Below are positions 47,800 to 57,161 of a DNA stretch of 64,000 nucleotides, piece by piece. The DNA comes from an uncultured Myxococcales bacterium (lineage in GTDB: Bacteria; Myxococcota_A; UBA9042): positions 1-64,000 of the forward strand of contig CAJBNH010000137.1 in NCBI GenBank assembly GCA_903955385.1, in the 5' to 3' direction. Every line of letters begins with the position of its first letter. Position 1 is the first letter of the stretch. Both the position numbers and the translations under genes were made by a program. The notes beneath the pieces are model-generated. The model made no database searches. It was not told where the DNA came from and was given only the letters and a program-made list of their open reading frames with translations.

Positions 47800-49089
47800 A
47801 TGGCCTCAGTCCACCAACGCTACCGCATCTTGTCGAAGCTCGACGCGGGCGGCATGGCGGAGATCTACCGCGGGGTGGCCATTTCCATCGAGGGCTTCGA
47901 GAAGCCCGTCGCGATCAAGCGCATCCTGCCGTCGCTGTGCCAAAACCAGAAGTTCGTCACGATGTTCCTGGACGAGGCGCGGCTGTCCATGCAGCTGAAC
48001 CACGCCAACATCGTGCAGATCTTCGATCTGGGCCAGGTGGGCGACACCTACTTCGTCGCGATGGAGATGGTCGAGGGCGCCAACCTGCGCCGCGTGATGC
48101 AGCGCTCCGTCGACCTTGGGTTGCACATTCCGGTGCCGATCGGCTGCTTCCTGATCATGGAGACGGCCAAGGCTCTTGCTTACGCCCACGAGAAGACCGG
48201 CCCGAACGACCAGCCTTTGGGCATCGTCCACCGCGACGTGTCGCCGCCAAACGTGCTGCTGTCACGTCAGGGCGAGGTCAAGCTGACGGACTTCGGTCTG
48301 GCGCGCGCGGCCACCAATGCTCAAGTGACCGATCAGGGCGTGGTGAAGGGCAAGTACGCGTACCTGTCACCCGAAGCCGCCGACGGCAAGCCGGTCGACC
48401 CTCGTGCGGACATCTACTCGTGCGGCATCATCCTGTGGGAGCTGCTGTGCGGCCGTCGCCTGTTCGCCGGCAAAAGCGACCCTGACACCGTCGAGCTGGT
48501 GAGGCAGGGCGTCATTCCCAAGCCCAGCTCGGTTCGGCCCGAGGTGGACGAGGAACTCGAGCGGATCGTGCTGCGTGCGCTGGCCAAGAACGTCAAGCGC
48601 CGCTACCAGAGCGCCCGCGAGCTGGAGCAGGACCTCGCCGCCTACCTCTTCAAGAACAACCTGCGCGTCACCGGCAACGATCTCGCGGCCTTCCTGCGCC
48701 TGACGGCCGGCGAGGGTCAACTGGGCGAGTCTCAGGTCGATATCGGCGCATTGTTGCGCGCGGAGCTGGACGAGCTGGCACGGGTCGGTCGTCTGGACAT
48801 GACGTTGGGCCAGGTGCCGCTGAAGCCCAGCGATCTGCAAGCGCAAAGCACGTCGACGCTGGGGGTGGCGGGACTGCTAGAGCGCCTGAACGAGGTGCCG
48901 CTCGACGACCTGGCCGATGACGCCAGCATGACGGTCAGTCTGGCCGAGCGGCTCGAGGGGCAGGTCGAAGCGTCGAAATCGGGGTCGAAGACGGTCGGCA
49001 AGCCGCAGCGGCTGCGGCGATGGGCCTATGCAGCTGCCGCGGCGGCGGTGGTCCTGCTCGCGGCCGTCGCCGTCTGGATCAGGGGCTGA
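47800..49089 (+). CDS. Membrane-anchored Ser/Thr protein kinase
   Basis: 429 residues. N-terminal eukaryote-like kinase domain (about 8-275): GGMAEIY, K40 in VAIKR, HRDVSPPNVLL, DFG, and a KGKYAYLSPE activation segment. A linker of about 120 residues follows, and a single membrane helix lies at the C-terminus (about 408-427), with almost nothing outside. Such kinases are common in myxobacteria, where they regulate development and cell surface. The ATG has GGAAG upstream. It diverges from the SpoIID-like gene across 156 bases and precedes the Wzy-like gene. Confidence 0.93.
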   Translation: MASVHQRYRILSKLDAGGMAEIYRGVAISIEGFEKPVAIKRILPSLCQNQKFVTMFLDEARLSMQLNHANIVQIFDLGQVGDTYFVAMEMVEGANLRRVMQRSVDLGLHIPVPIGCFLIMETAKALAYAHEKTGPNDQPLGIVHRDVSPPNVLLSRQGEVKLTDFGLARAATNAQVTDQGVVKGKYAYLSPEAADGKPVDPRADIYSCGIILWELLCGRRLFAGKSDPDTVELVRQGVIPKPSSVRPEVDEELERIVLRALAKNVKRRYQSARELEQDLAAYLFKNNLRVTGNDLAAFLRLTAGEGQLGESQVDIGALLRAELDELARVGRLDMTLGQVPLKPSDLQAQSTSTLGVAGLLERLNEVPLDDLADDASMTVSLAERLEGQVEASKSGSKTVGKPQRLRRWAYAAAAAAVVLLAAVAVWIRG

Positions 49090-49123
49090 CGAGAGATGAC
49101 AACTTTCTGGAAGTGTTGAAGTT

Positions 49124-49140
49124 TTTGTGGACGCCACAAA
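49124..49140. promoter_or_regulatory. Perfect 7-bp inverted repeat upstream of the Wzy-like gene
   Basis: TTTGTGG and CCACAAA flank ACG. The stretch is much more AT-rich than its surroundings and lies between the kinase stop and the next start. No T-run follows on the plus strand, so an operator is more likely than a terminator. A TTGAAG at 49116 could be a -35 overlapping it. Confidence 0.4.
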
Positions 49141-49215
49141 CATCGTCGAACGCTCACAGACATCGGCCGCGCGAAGTGTCCAACTGATGCGGAAACGGTT
49201 CCCGCGTGATCTTCC

Positions 49216-51816
49216 TTGCTCCGTGATACCGAGGTGGGCGTGCCGCTCGAAGCCAAGCAAGACGACCTGAGCCAGAAGACGCCACGGACCCTGCGAGACG
49301 ACTCGTGGGTCCGACGCACGTCGCGATGGGTTTCCCGTTCGTGCCTCGCTCTCGCGGTCCTCGTGGCTGTGCTGTGGCAGGGCGGGGTGTCTCTGGAGGC
49401 CGTCGCGTTGGTGGGTGCGCTGGTGACGGGGGCGTGGCTGTTTGCCTTCCCGGCGAAGCCGCACAAGCCGCCGCGCGTGAGATTTGCCCTGCCTTGGCTC
49501 GGGTTGGGGGCGGTGACGGCGCTACAGGTCATTCCCTTGCCCCGAGGTCTGGTGGCATGGCTGCACCCGCGGGCGGTCGAGATCATCGACGCCGGTCACC
49601 GCGCGATGGGCCTCGCCGTGCCGGACTTCATGCCGATTGCCCTTGCGCCCAGCGATGCGGCTTTGCAGGCGGCGCTGTTCCTGATCGCGGGCGTGGCTGG
49701 TGCGGTTGGATCGGTCGTCCTGATGGGTTCCGGCGGCCGCGAGTCAGTCGACCGGCTATCCACCGGCATCCTCGGCCTCGGGCTCTTGAGTTCCTTGTGC
49801 TGGGTCAGTTCGCACGACCCGGCACTGACAGAGCTCTTGGGCCTGACCCTGTCCGAGGGACTCGCGAAGGTCGCCTTCGTGAACCCCAACCATCAGGCAG
49901 GGCTTGCCAACGTCGCGCTGGCGCTGCTGCTTGGCCGCACGGTGAGGGCTCCGACCCTTGGTCTGCAGATGCTCTACGGCATCCTCGCGATGGGGCTTGG
50001 GGTGATGATCCTGGTCATCGCGTCGCGCGGCGGCATCGTCGTGTTGGGCGTCATTCTCGCCCTGACCGCGCTGGCGCTGCCGCAGCCCGCACCCGGCACC
50101 CGTCGTGACCCGCGCGAGGAGTGGCTTCGACAGCGCCAGACCCTTGCGGCCGGAGGGTTGGTCGTCCTGTTGCTGGCTACGCTCGTCGCGATGCCGGTTT
50201 TGGAACGCGAATTCAGTCAGTCGCCGGAGCTGCACGCAGAGCCCAAGATCCAAAGCATCATGCACCTGCCCGACTTGGTCGCTGGCAGCTTCATGTTCGG
50301 CATGGCTCCGGGCAGCCTTCCCGTAGTCGCCGGCCAGAATGCTGAGTTTGGCCCTGTGCGCTTCGAGTTTGCCGAGAACCTGATCGTGCAGCGGATCATC
50401 GACCAGGGCGTGTTCTTTGGGCCTCTCTTTCTGATCGTGCTGCTGTGGATCGTTTGGGGGATGGTGCGCCGACGGCAGGGCGTCCCGGAGGCGCCGGCTC
50501 TTCTCATCGCCGTTATCGCATTCCTGATGTCCAATCTGGTCGACTTCTCCAGCGAGATTGCCGGAGGTCTGCTCGTCGCCATTGCGCTCGCCACCGCGCT
50601 GGAGCGCATGCTGCCGTATCCGGGACAGATGCCGTCCCGTCCTGACCGCGCCAAGCACCGTATGCACCGACGGGTGCTCGTGGCTGGCGGCCTTGGCCTC
50701 GCGACCGCGGCAGGGATGCTGCTGGTAGCTCGGCAGGGCATGACACGGGATACTCCGGAGCGATTGCAAGGACTGAAGCCTGCGGCGATGGCCCACGAGA
50801 TAGGCCAGCATTACGCGCATCACCACCACGCCTTCTACCTGCTCGCCCGGGCAGCGTTGCTTGAGGGGGACCACAAGACGGCCCATGCGGCGCTCGACCG
50901 CGCCGTCGCCCTGCGCCCGGATAGCCGACACGCCCGGTTGTTCCGTCTGGCACTGTTCCTCAGCATCGGCCAGCCCCAAGCCGCCGTTGCCGACATGGTG
51001 TGGCTGCTGGATCACAGCCTCGGAATGAGCGGCGACCCAAACACCCCCGACCCGACCACCCGCGCGCTGAGGCTGTGCGCCGACTACCGAGGCGGAGACG
51101 AGGTCCTGCTGCAGGCGGTGCTGCTACGGCCTGAGAAGAGCTTGAGCGTGGGACAGTTCCTTCAGAATCAGCGGCCTGCGCTGGTCGAGACCATCGCGCT
51201 TGCCTTGCGCAAGAAGTATCCGCAGCGGCGCTACGGCATCGAGGTTGTGCGCGGCCGCATCTACGTCAAGCGTGGCAACTTCGAGCCGGCGCGCCAGATC
51301 GCCATGAAGCTGCTGTCCGACGAGTCCACACGGCTCGACGGCTATTCTCTGGAGGGCACCATCCAGGGCCACAGCGGCCACCCCGACATCGCCTATCACA
51401 TGTTCCGCGAGGTGTGTGAGCAGACGCCTGGCGACGTGGAGTCCTGCATGTTCGCGGTAGAGGCTATCCTGTCAGCAAACAAGCCTCAGGACGCTATTGA
51501 CTTTCTGACCAGCGTCCAGGGACGCTTGAACGGCGGCCCGGAAAACGCTGCGTTCTTCTGGGCTTCCATGGCCAGGGCGCAGCTTCAGCTCGAGCGAAAC
51601 GCCGATGCCCTCGTCTCTGCCGGGTTGGCACAGGGACTCGCCGGCGAGAAGAACAACGAAGTGGCCGTCCTGTTGGCCGAGTGCAACCTGAAGATGAGTC
51701 AGGTGCGCGAAGCCCGAGACCTGCTCGACGCCGTGCTGCGGCGCTCTCCCAAACATCCTGACGCGCTGCGGCTACGGGCGGAGATCGAGCAGGACGCGGG
51801 CCCCCTGAAGCCGTGA
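49216..51816 (+). CDS. O-antigen ligase/polymerase-like membrane protein with C-terminal TPR region
   Basis: 866 residues. About ten to twelve membrane helices in the first 500 residues with a periplasmic loop and an NHQAG segment (FVNPNHQAGLANVALALLLGR) typical of the Wzy/WaaL fold. From about 520 a soluble helical region with TPR-like repeats follows (AHAALDRAVALRPDSRHARLF and later units). Such proteins polymerise or ligate polysaccharide chains. The start is uncertain: the TTG at 49216 or GTG codons at 49234 and 49240 near a GAGG are all possible. The upstream kinase may control it. Confidence 0.85.
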   Translation: MLRDTEVGVPLEAKQDDLSQKTPRTLRDDSWVRRTSRWVSRSCLALAVLVAVLWQGGVSLEAVALVGALVTGAWLFAFPAKPHKPPRVRFALPWLGLGAVTALQVIPLPRGLVAWLHPRAVEIIDAGHRAMGLAVPDFMPIALAPSDAALQAALFLIAGVAGAVGSVVLMGSGGRESVDRLSTGILGLGLLSSLCWVSSHDPALTELLGLTLSEGLAKVAFVNPNHQAGLANVALALLLGRTVRAPTLGLQMLYGILAMGLGVMILVIASRGGIVVLGVILALTALALPQPAPGTRRDPREEWLRQRQTLAAGGLVVLLLATLVAMPVLEREFSQSPELHAEPKIQSIMHLPDLVAGSFMFGMAPGSLPVVAGQNAEFGPVRFEFAENLIVQRIIDQGVFFGPLFLIVLLWIVWGMVRRRQGVPEAPALLIAVIAFLMSNLVDFSSEIAGGLLVAIALATALERMLPYPGQMPSRPDRAKHRMHRRVLVAGGLGLATAAGMLLVARQGMTRDTPERLQGLKPAAMAHEIGQHYAHHHHAFYLLARAALLEGDHKTAHAALDRAVALRPDSRHARLFRLALFLSIGQPQAAVADMVWLLDHSLGMSGDPNTPDPTTRALRLCADYRGGDEVLLQAVLLRPEKSLSVGQFLQNQRPALVETIALALRKKYPQRRYGIEVVRGRIYVKRGNFEPARQIAMKLLSDESTRLDGYSLEGTIQGHSGHPDIAYHMFREVCEQTPGDVESCMFAVEAILSANKPQDAIDFLTSVQGRLNGGPENAAFFWASMARAQLQLERNADALVSAGLAQGLAGEKNNEVAVLLAECNLKMSQVREARDLLDAVLRRSPKHPDALRLRAEIEQDAGPLKP

Positions 51817-51861
51817 AGTCCGGCGCACCGGGGGCGGGAATACGCGACGGCGTCGGCTCCG

Positions 51862-51891
51862 TTGACACCGAAGGGCGTTCGCCATTAGCTT
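51862..51891 (+). promoter_or_regulatory. Probable sigma-70 promoter for etfBA
   Basis: A perfect -35 (TTGACA, 51862-51867) is followed 18 bases later by TAGCTT, a moderate -10. It lies about 130 bases before etfB, giving a leader that contains the hairpin at 51991-52005. Confidence 0.45.
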
Positions 51892-51990
51892 GCGCGCGGG
51901 CTGACGCGGCGCGTCATCGACGGGGGTCGCGGCCCATCCCGAGCAGACGATGCAAGTCTTCGCCGTGCGGCCATCGCGCGGCAGTCCAAC

Positions 51991-52005
51991 GGCCGACCCT
52001 CGGCC
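51991..52005 (+). promoter_or_regulatory. Hairpin abutting the etfB ribosome binding site
   Basis: GGCCGA and TCGGCC close over a 3-base loop, forming a stable GC stem that ends two bases before AGGAG (52008-52012). It could modulate translation or protect the mRNA 5' region. Confidence 0.4.
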
Positions 52006-52021
52006 ATAGGAGCGAGTACCG

Positions 52022-52777
52022 ATGAAGATCCTCGTGTCCGCCAAGCGCGTCAGCGATCCCAACGCCAGGCTGAACATCAGCCGCGACGGCAAGTGGATCG
52101 AAGGCGATGTCGAGTACATCCTGAATCCCTTCTGCGAAAATGCGATCGAGTGTGCGTTGCAGCTCGCCGAAGCCCATGACGGCACCGAGACGGTTGCCGT
52201 CGGCATCGGCGACGACGAGACGGCCCGCTTCATCCGCCAGGGGGCTCTGGCCCGCGGCGTCGACCGGGGCATCCTCGTCGAGGCCGATGAGGCCGTGATC
52301 GACTCGGACGTCATCGCCCGGATCTATCAGGGACTGTGCGAGCGAGAGCGCCCCGACATCCTGTTGCTGGGCAAGCAGGCCATCGACGGTGATTCGAATC
52401 AGGTGGGCCAGCTCGTGGCCGAGTATCTGGGCTGGCCGCAAGCGACGTTCGCCTCCAAGGTCGAGATCCAGGGCGACGAGGTCATCGTGCAGCGCGAGGT
52501 CGATGGCGGCCTCGAGACGATCGCCCTGACCATGCCCTGCGTCATCACGGCCGACCTGCGCCTGAACGAGCCACGCTATGCGTCGCTTGCGGGCATCATG
52601 AAGGCCAAGAAGAAGCCGTTGGACGAGCTGGAGATGGACGATCTGGACCTCGACAGCACGGACCCCAAGGTTCGCGTCGTTGCGATGTCGACGCCGGCCG
52701 GCCGCAAGGCGGGCGTCATGGTCAAGACCGTCGACGAGCTGGTCCACAAGCTGAAGACCGAGGCGCGCGTGGTGTGA
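52022..52777 (+). CDS. etfB: Electron transfer flavoprotein, beta subunit
   Basis: 251 residues. Family features: MKILVSAKRVSDP at the start, NPFCENAIECAL, GIGDDET, GKQAIDGDSNQVGQLVAEYLGWPQATFA, and a Lys-rich loop (KAKKKPLDEL) used in docking dehydrogenases. It binds AMP and, with EtfA, passes electrons from acyl-CoA and related dehydrogenases to the quinone pool. The ATG has AGGAG nine bases upstream. EtfA follows after 72 bases. Confidence 0.96.
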   Translation: MKILVSAKRVSDPNARLNISRDGKWIEGDVEYILNPFCENAIECALQLAEAHDGTETVAVGIGDDETARFIRQGALARGVDRGILVEADEAVIDSDVIARIYQGLCERERPDILLLGKQAIDGDSNQVGQLVAEYLGWPQATFASKVEIQGDEVIVQREVDGGLETIALTMPCVITADLRLNEPRYASLAGIMKAKKKPLDELEMDDLDLDSTDPKVRVVAMSTPAGRKAGVMVKTVDELVHKLKTEARVV

Positions 52778-52849
52778 TCGGACCCGGTGCCGCCTACGTC
52801 GATGGACGGACAGGGGCCGGCATCCGAACGCATGGAAGGAGCTGAACTC

Positions 52850-53830
52850 ATGAGCAAGATTCTGGTGTTGGCCGAGCATGACAAGGGCACGGTCAAGAAG
52901 CTCACCCTGAACACGCTGCTGTTTGCGCGCCAGCTCGCCCAGAAGACGGGGGGCAGCGTCGATATCGCCGTGCTCGGTCACGGCGTTGGCCCGGTCGCAG
53001 AGGCGTTGCGTGGCTTTGGCGCGGGGACCATCCACGTCGCGGACCACGCCGACCTCGCCTATCCGCTGGCGGGACCGTACGCCAAGGTGCTGGCCGACTT
53101 GGCCAAGTCGACGGGAGCCAAGGTCGTCGCCGCGACAGCCTCGTCGCTGGGCAAGGACGTGCTGCCGCGCGTGGCCGCCCGCTTGGGCGCCGGCATGGCA
53201 AGCGACGTCGTCGCGCTTGTGGATACCAAGGAAGGGACGGCCTATCGGCGACCGGTGTGGGCGGGCAGCCTGCTTGCCGACGTCGTCATCGATTCGCCCG
53301 TTCACGTTGTGTCGGTGCGCTCGTCCGCCTTCGATGCTGCAGAGGCGGTCGGTGGCGCGTCGCCGGTGCAAGCGTTTGCCGCGCAGCCCGACCTGGCCAA
53401 GGCCCGGGTCCGCTTCGTGAAGTTCGACGGCGTGCAGTCCACCCGCCCCGATCTGGCTGAGGCCAGCGTGGTGGTGGCCGGCGGTCGCGGTCTGAAGCCC
53501 GAGAAGGGCGGTTTTGGCGTCATCGAGCCCTTGGCCGACCTGTTGGGCGGCGCCATCGGTGCCTCGCGCGCGGCGGTTGACGACGGCTACTGCCCCAACG
53601 ACTACCAGATCGGCCAGACGGGCAAGGTGGTGGCGCCGCAGCTGTACTTCGCGATTGCGATCTCAGGCGCCGTGCAGCACCTGGCGGGCATGAAGAACTC
53701 CAAGGTCATCGTCGCCATCAACACCCGCGAGGACGAGCCCATCTTCAAGGTCGCCGACTACGGTCTGGTCGCGGACGCCTTCGTCGCCGTGCCGGAGCTC
53801 GTCGAGAAGCTCAAGGCGATCAAGAGCTAG
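52850..53830 (+). CDS. etfA: Electron transfer flavoprotein, alpha subunit
   Basis: 326 residues. The FAD-binding C-terminal half shows [43 protein letters not shown] and [17 protein letters not shown], all typical. Partner of EtfB encoded just upstream. The ATG at 52850 is chosen because AAGGAG lies 8 bases before it and the family starts with a strand like SKILVLAEH. The mnmE gene begins 16 bases after the stop. Confidence 0.96.
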   Translation: MSKILVLAEHDKGTVKKLTLNTLLFARQLAQKTGGSVDIAVLGHGVGPVAEALRGFGAGTIHVADHADLAYPLAGPYAKVLADLAKSTGAKVVAATASSLGKDVLPRVAARLGAGMASDVVALVDTKEGTAYRRPVWAGSLLADVVIDSPVHVVSVRSSAFDAAEAVGGASPVQAFAAQPDLAKARVRFVKFDGVQSTRPDLAEASVVVAGGRGLKPEKGGFGVIEPLADLLGGAIGASRAAVDDGYCPNDYQIGQTGKVVAPQLYFAIAISGAVQHLAGMKNSKVIVAINTREDEPIFKVADYGLVADAFVAVPELVEKLKAIKS

Positions 53831-53846
53831 GCGACCCCGGCCCCGG

Positions 53847-55217
53847 ATGAACCTGAACGACACCATCGTCGCTGCGGCTACCGCACCCATGCCGGCGGGC
53901 GTGGCGGTCGTGCGCGTGTCGGGTTCCCTGGCGGTGTCGATGGCCTGTGCCTTGACCGGCCGCTTGCCGGTCGATTTCCCGTCCGGGCACCTGCGGTTTG
54001 GTCCGCTTTGCTGGGAGGATCGGCTGCTCGATCGGGGCTATGCCGTCGTTTTCCGCGCACCGCGGTCGTTCACCGGCGAGGACGTCGCAGAGTTTCACGT
54101 GCACGGGTCGCTTGCGGTCGTCGACGCGCTGCTGGAGGCCGCCTGCCGCTTGGGCGCCCGTCCTGCCCAACCCGGTGAATTCACTTATCGCGCGCTGGAA
54201 CACGGCAAGCTGGACCTCGTGCAGGCAGAGGCCTTGGCCGATCTGGTCTCGGCCCGCAGCGAGACTGCCCGGCTGGCGGCGCTGGACCATCTGGACGGGC
54301 AGCTGAGCCGGCGTTTGCAGGACCTGCGCGCCCCGTTGCTCGAGCTGTTGGCTGAGGTGGAGGCGCATCTGGACTTCCCGGTCGAGACTGGCGACGCGGC
54401 ACCCGACGACGCGGCGTGGACGGCTCGGGCCTTGCAACTCGCGGATCAGGTGGCGCAGCTGCGGGCGACAGCCCGTGCCGGGCGCGTGCGGCTGCACGGG
54501 GCGCGCGTGGTGCTGTACGGTGCCCCGAACGCGGGCAAGTCCACGTTATTCAATGCCTTGATTGGCATCGACCGGGCGCTGGTCGACCCCCGGCCCGGCA
54601 CCACCCGCGACACCTTGGAAGTCACGACTGCTCCCGACGGCGTGCTGCTGACATGGGTCGACACGGCGGGCGTGCACGACGCCCAGGACCCGGTCGAGCG
54701 TGAGGGAACGCGTCGCGCGCAGGCTGAGGTCGCGCACGCCGATGTCGTGCTGTGGGTGCAGGACCAGAGCTCCGCCCCGGGACCGCTGCCTTCGCCGCAA
54801 GAGCTGGCCGTGGTCGAGGCGCCGGTCGTCGTGCGGGTGCGCGCCCAAGCCGACAAGCCGACCCATCCCGCGTTTTCGCAGAATGCCGAGCATTTACAGG
54901 ATGTTGTGGTGTCCGCCCAGAGTGGGCTGGGCCTCCGTGCGCTCAGGGATGCCATCGTGGCGGCGGTGCGCGGGCTGCAGGCGGAGGGGCCGGGAACGGC
55001 AGGGGTGGCCATTGCGCGTCAACGTCACGCCTTGGCGCTGGACCAAGCCCGCGAGGCGCTGGAGCGGGCCGTGGCGGCCTTGCAGTCCCGAAGTCCGCTG
55101 GAGCTCGCCGCTGCCGACCTGCGCGACGCCGCGGACGCGCTGGACGAGCTGGTGGGCACCGTGCGCAGCGACGACGTGCTGGGCCAGGTGTTCTCCACAT
55201 TCTGCATTGGCAAGTAG
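53847..55217 (+). CDS. mnmE: tRNA modification GTPase MnmE
   Basis: 456 residues. N-terminal folate-binding domain, helical domain and inserted G domain (about 218-380) with G1 GAPNAGKST, G2 PGTTRDT and G3 DTAG, and the C-terminal CIGK motif (Cys needed for activity). With MnmG it makes the 5-carboxymethylaminomethyl group on U34 of tRNAs. The G4 region reads VRAQADKPTH where NKxD is expected, so Asn and Lys appear to be replaced. The ATG has no strong ribosome binding site and lies 16 bases after etfA. Confidence 0.95.
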   Translation: MNLNDTIVAAATAPMPAGVAVVRVSGSLAVSMACALTGRLPVDFPSGHLRFGPLCWEDRLLDRGYAVVFRAPRSFTGEDVAEFHVHGSLAVVDALLEAACRLGARPAQPGEFTYRALEHGKLDLVQAEALADLVSARSETARLAALDHLDGQLSRRLQDLRAPLLELLAEVEAHLDFPVETGDAAPDDAAWTARALQLADQVAQLRATARAGRVRLHGARVVLYGAPNAGKSTLFNALIGIDRALVDPRPGTTRDTLEVTTAPDGVLLTWVDTAGVHDAQDPVEREGTRRAQAEVAHADVVLWVQDQSSAPGPLPSPQELAVVEAPVVVRVRAQADKPTHPAFSQNAEHLQDVVVSAQSGLGLRALRDAIVAAVRGLQAEGPGTAGVAIARQRHALALDQAREALERAVAALQSRSPLELAAADLRDAADALDELVGTVRSDDVLGQVFSTFCIGK

Positions 55218-55221
55218 GCGG

Positions 55222-55581
55222 TCAGAGCCAAGCGGCGACGGCGACGCGGTAGCGGCCGAAGTCCAGCTCGATGCGGGCCAGGTCCTCGCGGATGGCCGCG
55301 AGCTGACCGTCGCGGGCGTGCAACCACAGGTTATCGGCTGTGCTCGCCATCGTCTGGGCACCCAGGTTTGCCGCCGCACCTTTCAGCGTATGGGCTTGGC
55401 GGGAGATCTCAGCGGCGTCGCCGGTGGCCACCGCGTGTCGCAACAGCACCAGACGCTCCGCGGCGTCGGTCAGGAACAGCGGCAGCACGCTGCGAAACAT
55501 GTCCTCGTCATCCAGCATCCTCGCCATCGTACCCGGCAGGTCGAAGTCGACGTCCGCGGCAGTGGGGGGCAGCTGGGTCAT
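55222..55581 (-). CDS. Stand-alone Hpt phosphotransfer protein
   Basis: 119 residues forming a four-helix bundle with the phosphorylatable His in AHTLKGAAANLGA (about residue 63). Hpt proteins relay phosphate from a hybrid kinase receiver to a response regulator. No kinase or regulator is adjacent; the hybrid kinase at 1095-3944 has the required receiver. The gene converges with mnmE (4 bases between stops). The 189-base gap 55582-55770 upstream holds an inverted repeat (GTCACC/GGTGAC, 55640-55666) and the palindrome TGACCGGTCA (55732-55741), but no recognisable promoter. Confidence 0.87.
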   Translation of the reverse strand: MTQLPPTAADVDFDLPGTMARMLDDEDMFRSVLPLFLTDAAERLVLLRHAVATGDAAEISRQAHTLKGAAANLGAQTMASTADNLWLHARDGQLAAIREDLARIELDFGRYRVAVAAWL

Positions 55582-55770
55582 GGGGAGGATTCTCCGGCAT
55601 CAGCAGCGGGGAGGGAGGCGTCCCGTGGCGTGCGGGGAAGTCACCAGCGTAGTCACGCCCGGTGACGCGAACAAGAGACGTACGGGCTCATCGCGAAGAA
55701 AGCCAACGAAAAATGCTGGTTTGCGCGACCTTGACCGGTCACGTCGCGGTTCAGCGCGTGGGGGGGGCGG

Positions 55771-56112
55771 TCAGCGCCACAGGGTCCAGTCGGTCCGCGA
55801 CAGCACCAGATCTCGAACCGGCGGCTCTGCGGTGCCGGCCAGTAGGGAGTCGAGCTGATCCAGCACAAGATTCAGCACTTCCGGTGTTGCGACCGAGTGC
55901 AGCCGCACCGAAGCGTCCGCCGTCTCGACCATCGCCGTGGCCCCAATGGCGCAGCCGGACAGGCAGGACACGGGCGAGACGACCAACTCCCGTCCGTGCC
56001 GCTTGGCCCAAGCGTTGGCGGCGGCCATCATCGGGTGCAGCGGCGTGCAAGGCTGCGCGCCTTTGCCTTTTCGCCGGCAGGTGCCGCAGAGCTGCAGCGA
56101 GACGGTCGTCAT
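55771..56112 (-). CDS. DUF1636-like Cys-rich (metal- or Fe-S-binding) protein
   Basis: 113 residues. Cys pattern C-x2-C near residues 9-12 (LCGTCRR), a Cys at about 22, and CLSGC at about 50-54, matching small ferredoxin-like DUF1636 proteins thought to bind a metal or cluster. The ATG overlaps the threonine synthase stop (ATGA), so it is translated from the hom-thrC message. Family members are often seen near cobalt or cobalamin genes; this placement is unusual. Confidence 0.8.
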   Translation of the reverse strand: MTTVSLQLCGTCRRKGKGAQPCTPLHPMMAAANAWAKRHGRELVVSPVSCLSGCAIGATAMVETADASVRLHSVATPEVLNLVLDQLDSLLAGTAEPPVRDLVLSRTDWTLWR

Positions 56113-57161
56113 CCGAACACCCCGCGCACAAGCTCAGCCAACTCGGCGCGAATGGTGCGGAATTCGGGTGCCACCGCGATCGCCCGGTCGGGGTCCTTCA
56201 GGCCGTGGCCCGTCAGCACGCAGACGATGCGCTCGTCCTTGCGAAACGGCTCCAACTGGTTGCGTTGCAGGATGCCGGCGAACGACGCGGCCGATGCCGG
56301 CTCGCAGAACACACCTTCGACCCGCGCCAGCAGCTGCCACGCGGCCAGGATCTGTTCATCGGTCACCGCCTCGATGCGTCCGCCCGACTCGTCCCGCGCC
56401 GCAAGGGCCTGCTTCCAGCTGGCCGGGTTGCCGATGCGGATGGCGGTGGCCACCGTCTCGGGGTGCTCGACGGGATGGCCCAGCACGATGGGGGCGCTGC
56501 CCGCGGCTTGAAAGCCTTGCATCTTGGGTAGTTGCGTGCTGCGCCCCGCTTGAAGATAGCGCTGGAAGCCCAGCCAGTACGCCGTGATGTTGCCGGCGTT
56601 GCCGACGGGGATCGCCAGGTGGTCGGGGGCGTCACCCAGCTCGTCGCAGATCTCGAACGCGGCGGTCGTCTGGCCCTCGATACGGAATGGATTCACAGAG
56701 TTTACCAGCTCGATCGGGTACTGCTGGCTCAGCTGCCGCGCCAATTCCAGCGCCTCGTCGAAATTGCCGTCGACGGCCAGCACCTCAGCGCCGTGGATGA
56801 TCGCCTGGCTCAATTTCCCCAGCGCGACCTTGCCCTTGGGCAGCAGCACCACGGCCCGCATGCCCGCCCGTGCCGCGTAGGCCGCTGCCGACGCCGACGT
56901 GTTGCCGGTCGACGCACACAGCACCGCCTTGGCACCCTGCTCGGCGGCCTTCGAGATGGCCATCGTCATGCCGCGATCCTTGAAGGATCCCGTGGGGTTC
57001 AGACCCTCGAACTTCACCCACACCTGCGCCGCGATGCCCAGCTGGGCGCACAGGCGGGGGATCGGCAGCAGCGGCGTGTCGCCCTCGTGCAGCGTGATGA
57101 TCGGCGTGCGGTCGGTGACGGGAAGGAACTCTCGGTACTTGCGCAACAATCCCTGGGTCAT
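56109..57161 (-). CDS. thrC: Threonine synthase
   Basis: 350 residues, the short form of this PLP enzyme, which converts O-phosphohomoserine to threonine. The PLP lysine lies in [11 protein letters not shown], with [19 protein letters not shown] for phosphate binding, and [10 protein letters not shown]. The ATG overlaps the homoserine dehydrogenase stop, and the stop overlaps the DUF1636 start, so the three genes form one tightly coupled unit. No homoserine kinase is present in the window. Confidence 0.96.
   Translation of the reverse strand: MTQGLLRKYREFLPVTDRTPIITLHEGDTPLLPIPRLCAQLGIAAQVWVKFEGLNPTGSFKDRGMTMAISKAAEQGAKAVLCASTGNTSASAAAYAARAGMRAVVLLPKGKVALGKLSQAIIHGAEVLAVDGNFDEALELARQLSQQYPIELVNSVNPFRIEGQTTAAFEICDELGDAPDHLAIPVGNAGNITAYWLGFQRYLQAGRSTQLPKMQGFQAAGSAPIVLGHPVEHPETVATAIRIGNPASWKQALAARDESGGRIEAVTDEQILAAWQLLARVEGVFCEPASAASFAGILQRNQLEPFRKDERIVCVLTGHGLKDPDRAIAVAPEFRTIRAELAELVRGVFG

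Noticed and set aside
54446-55012. 188-codon minus-strand open frame inside mnmE
   Set aside because: Shadow of a conserved gene; no motif.
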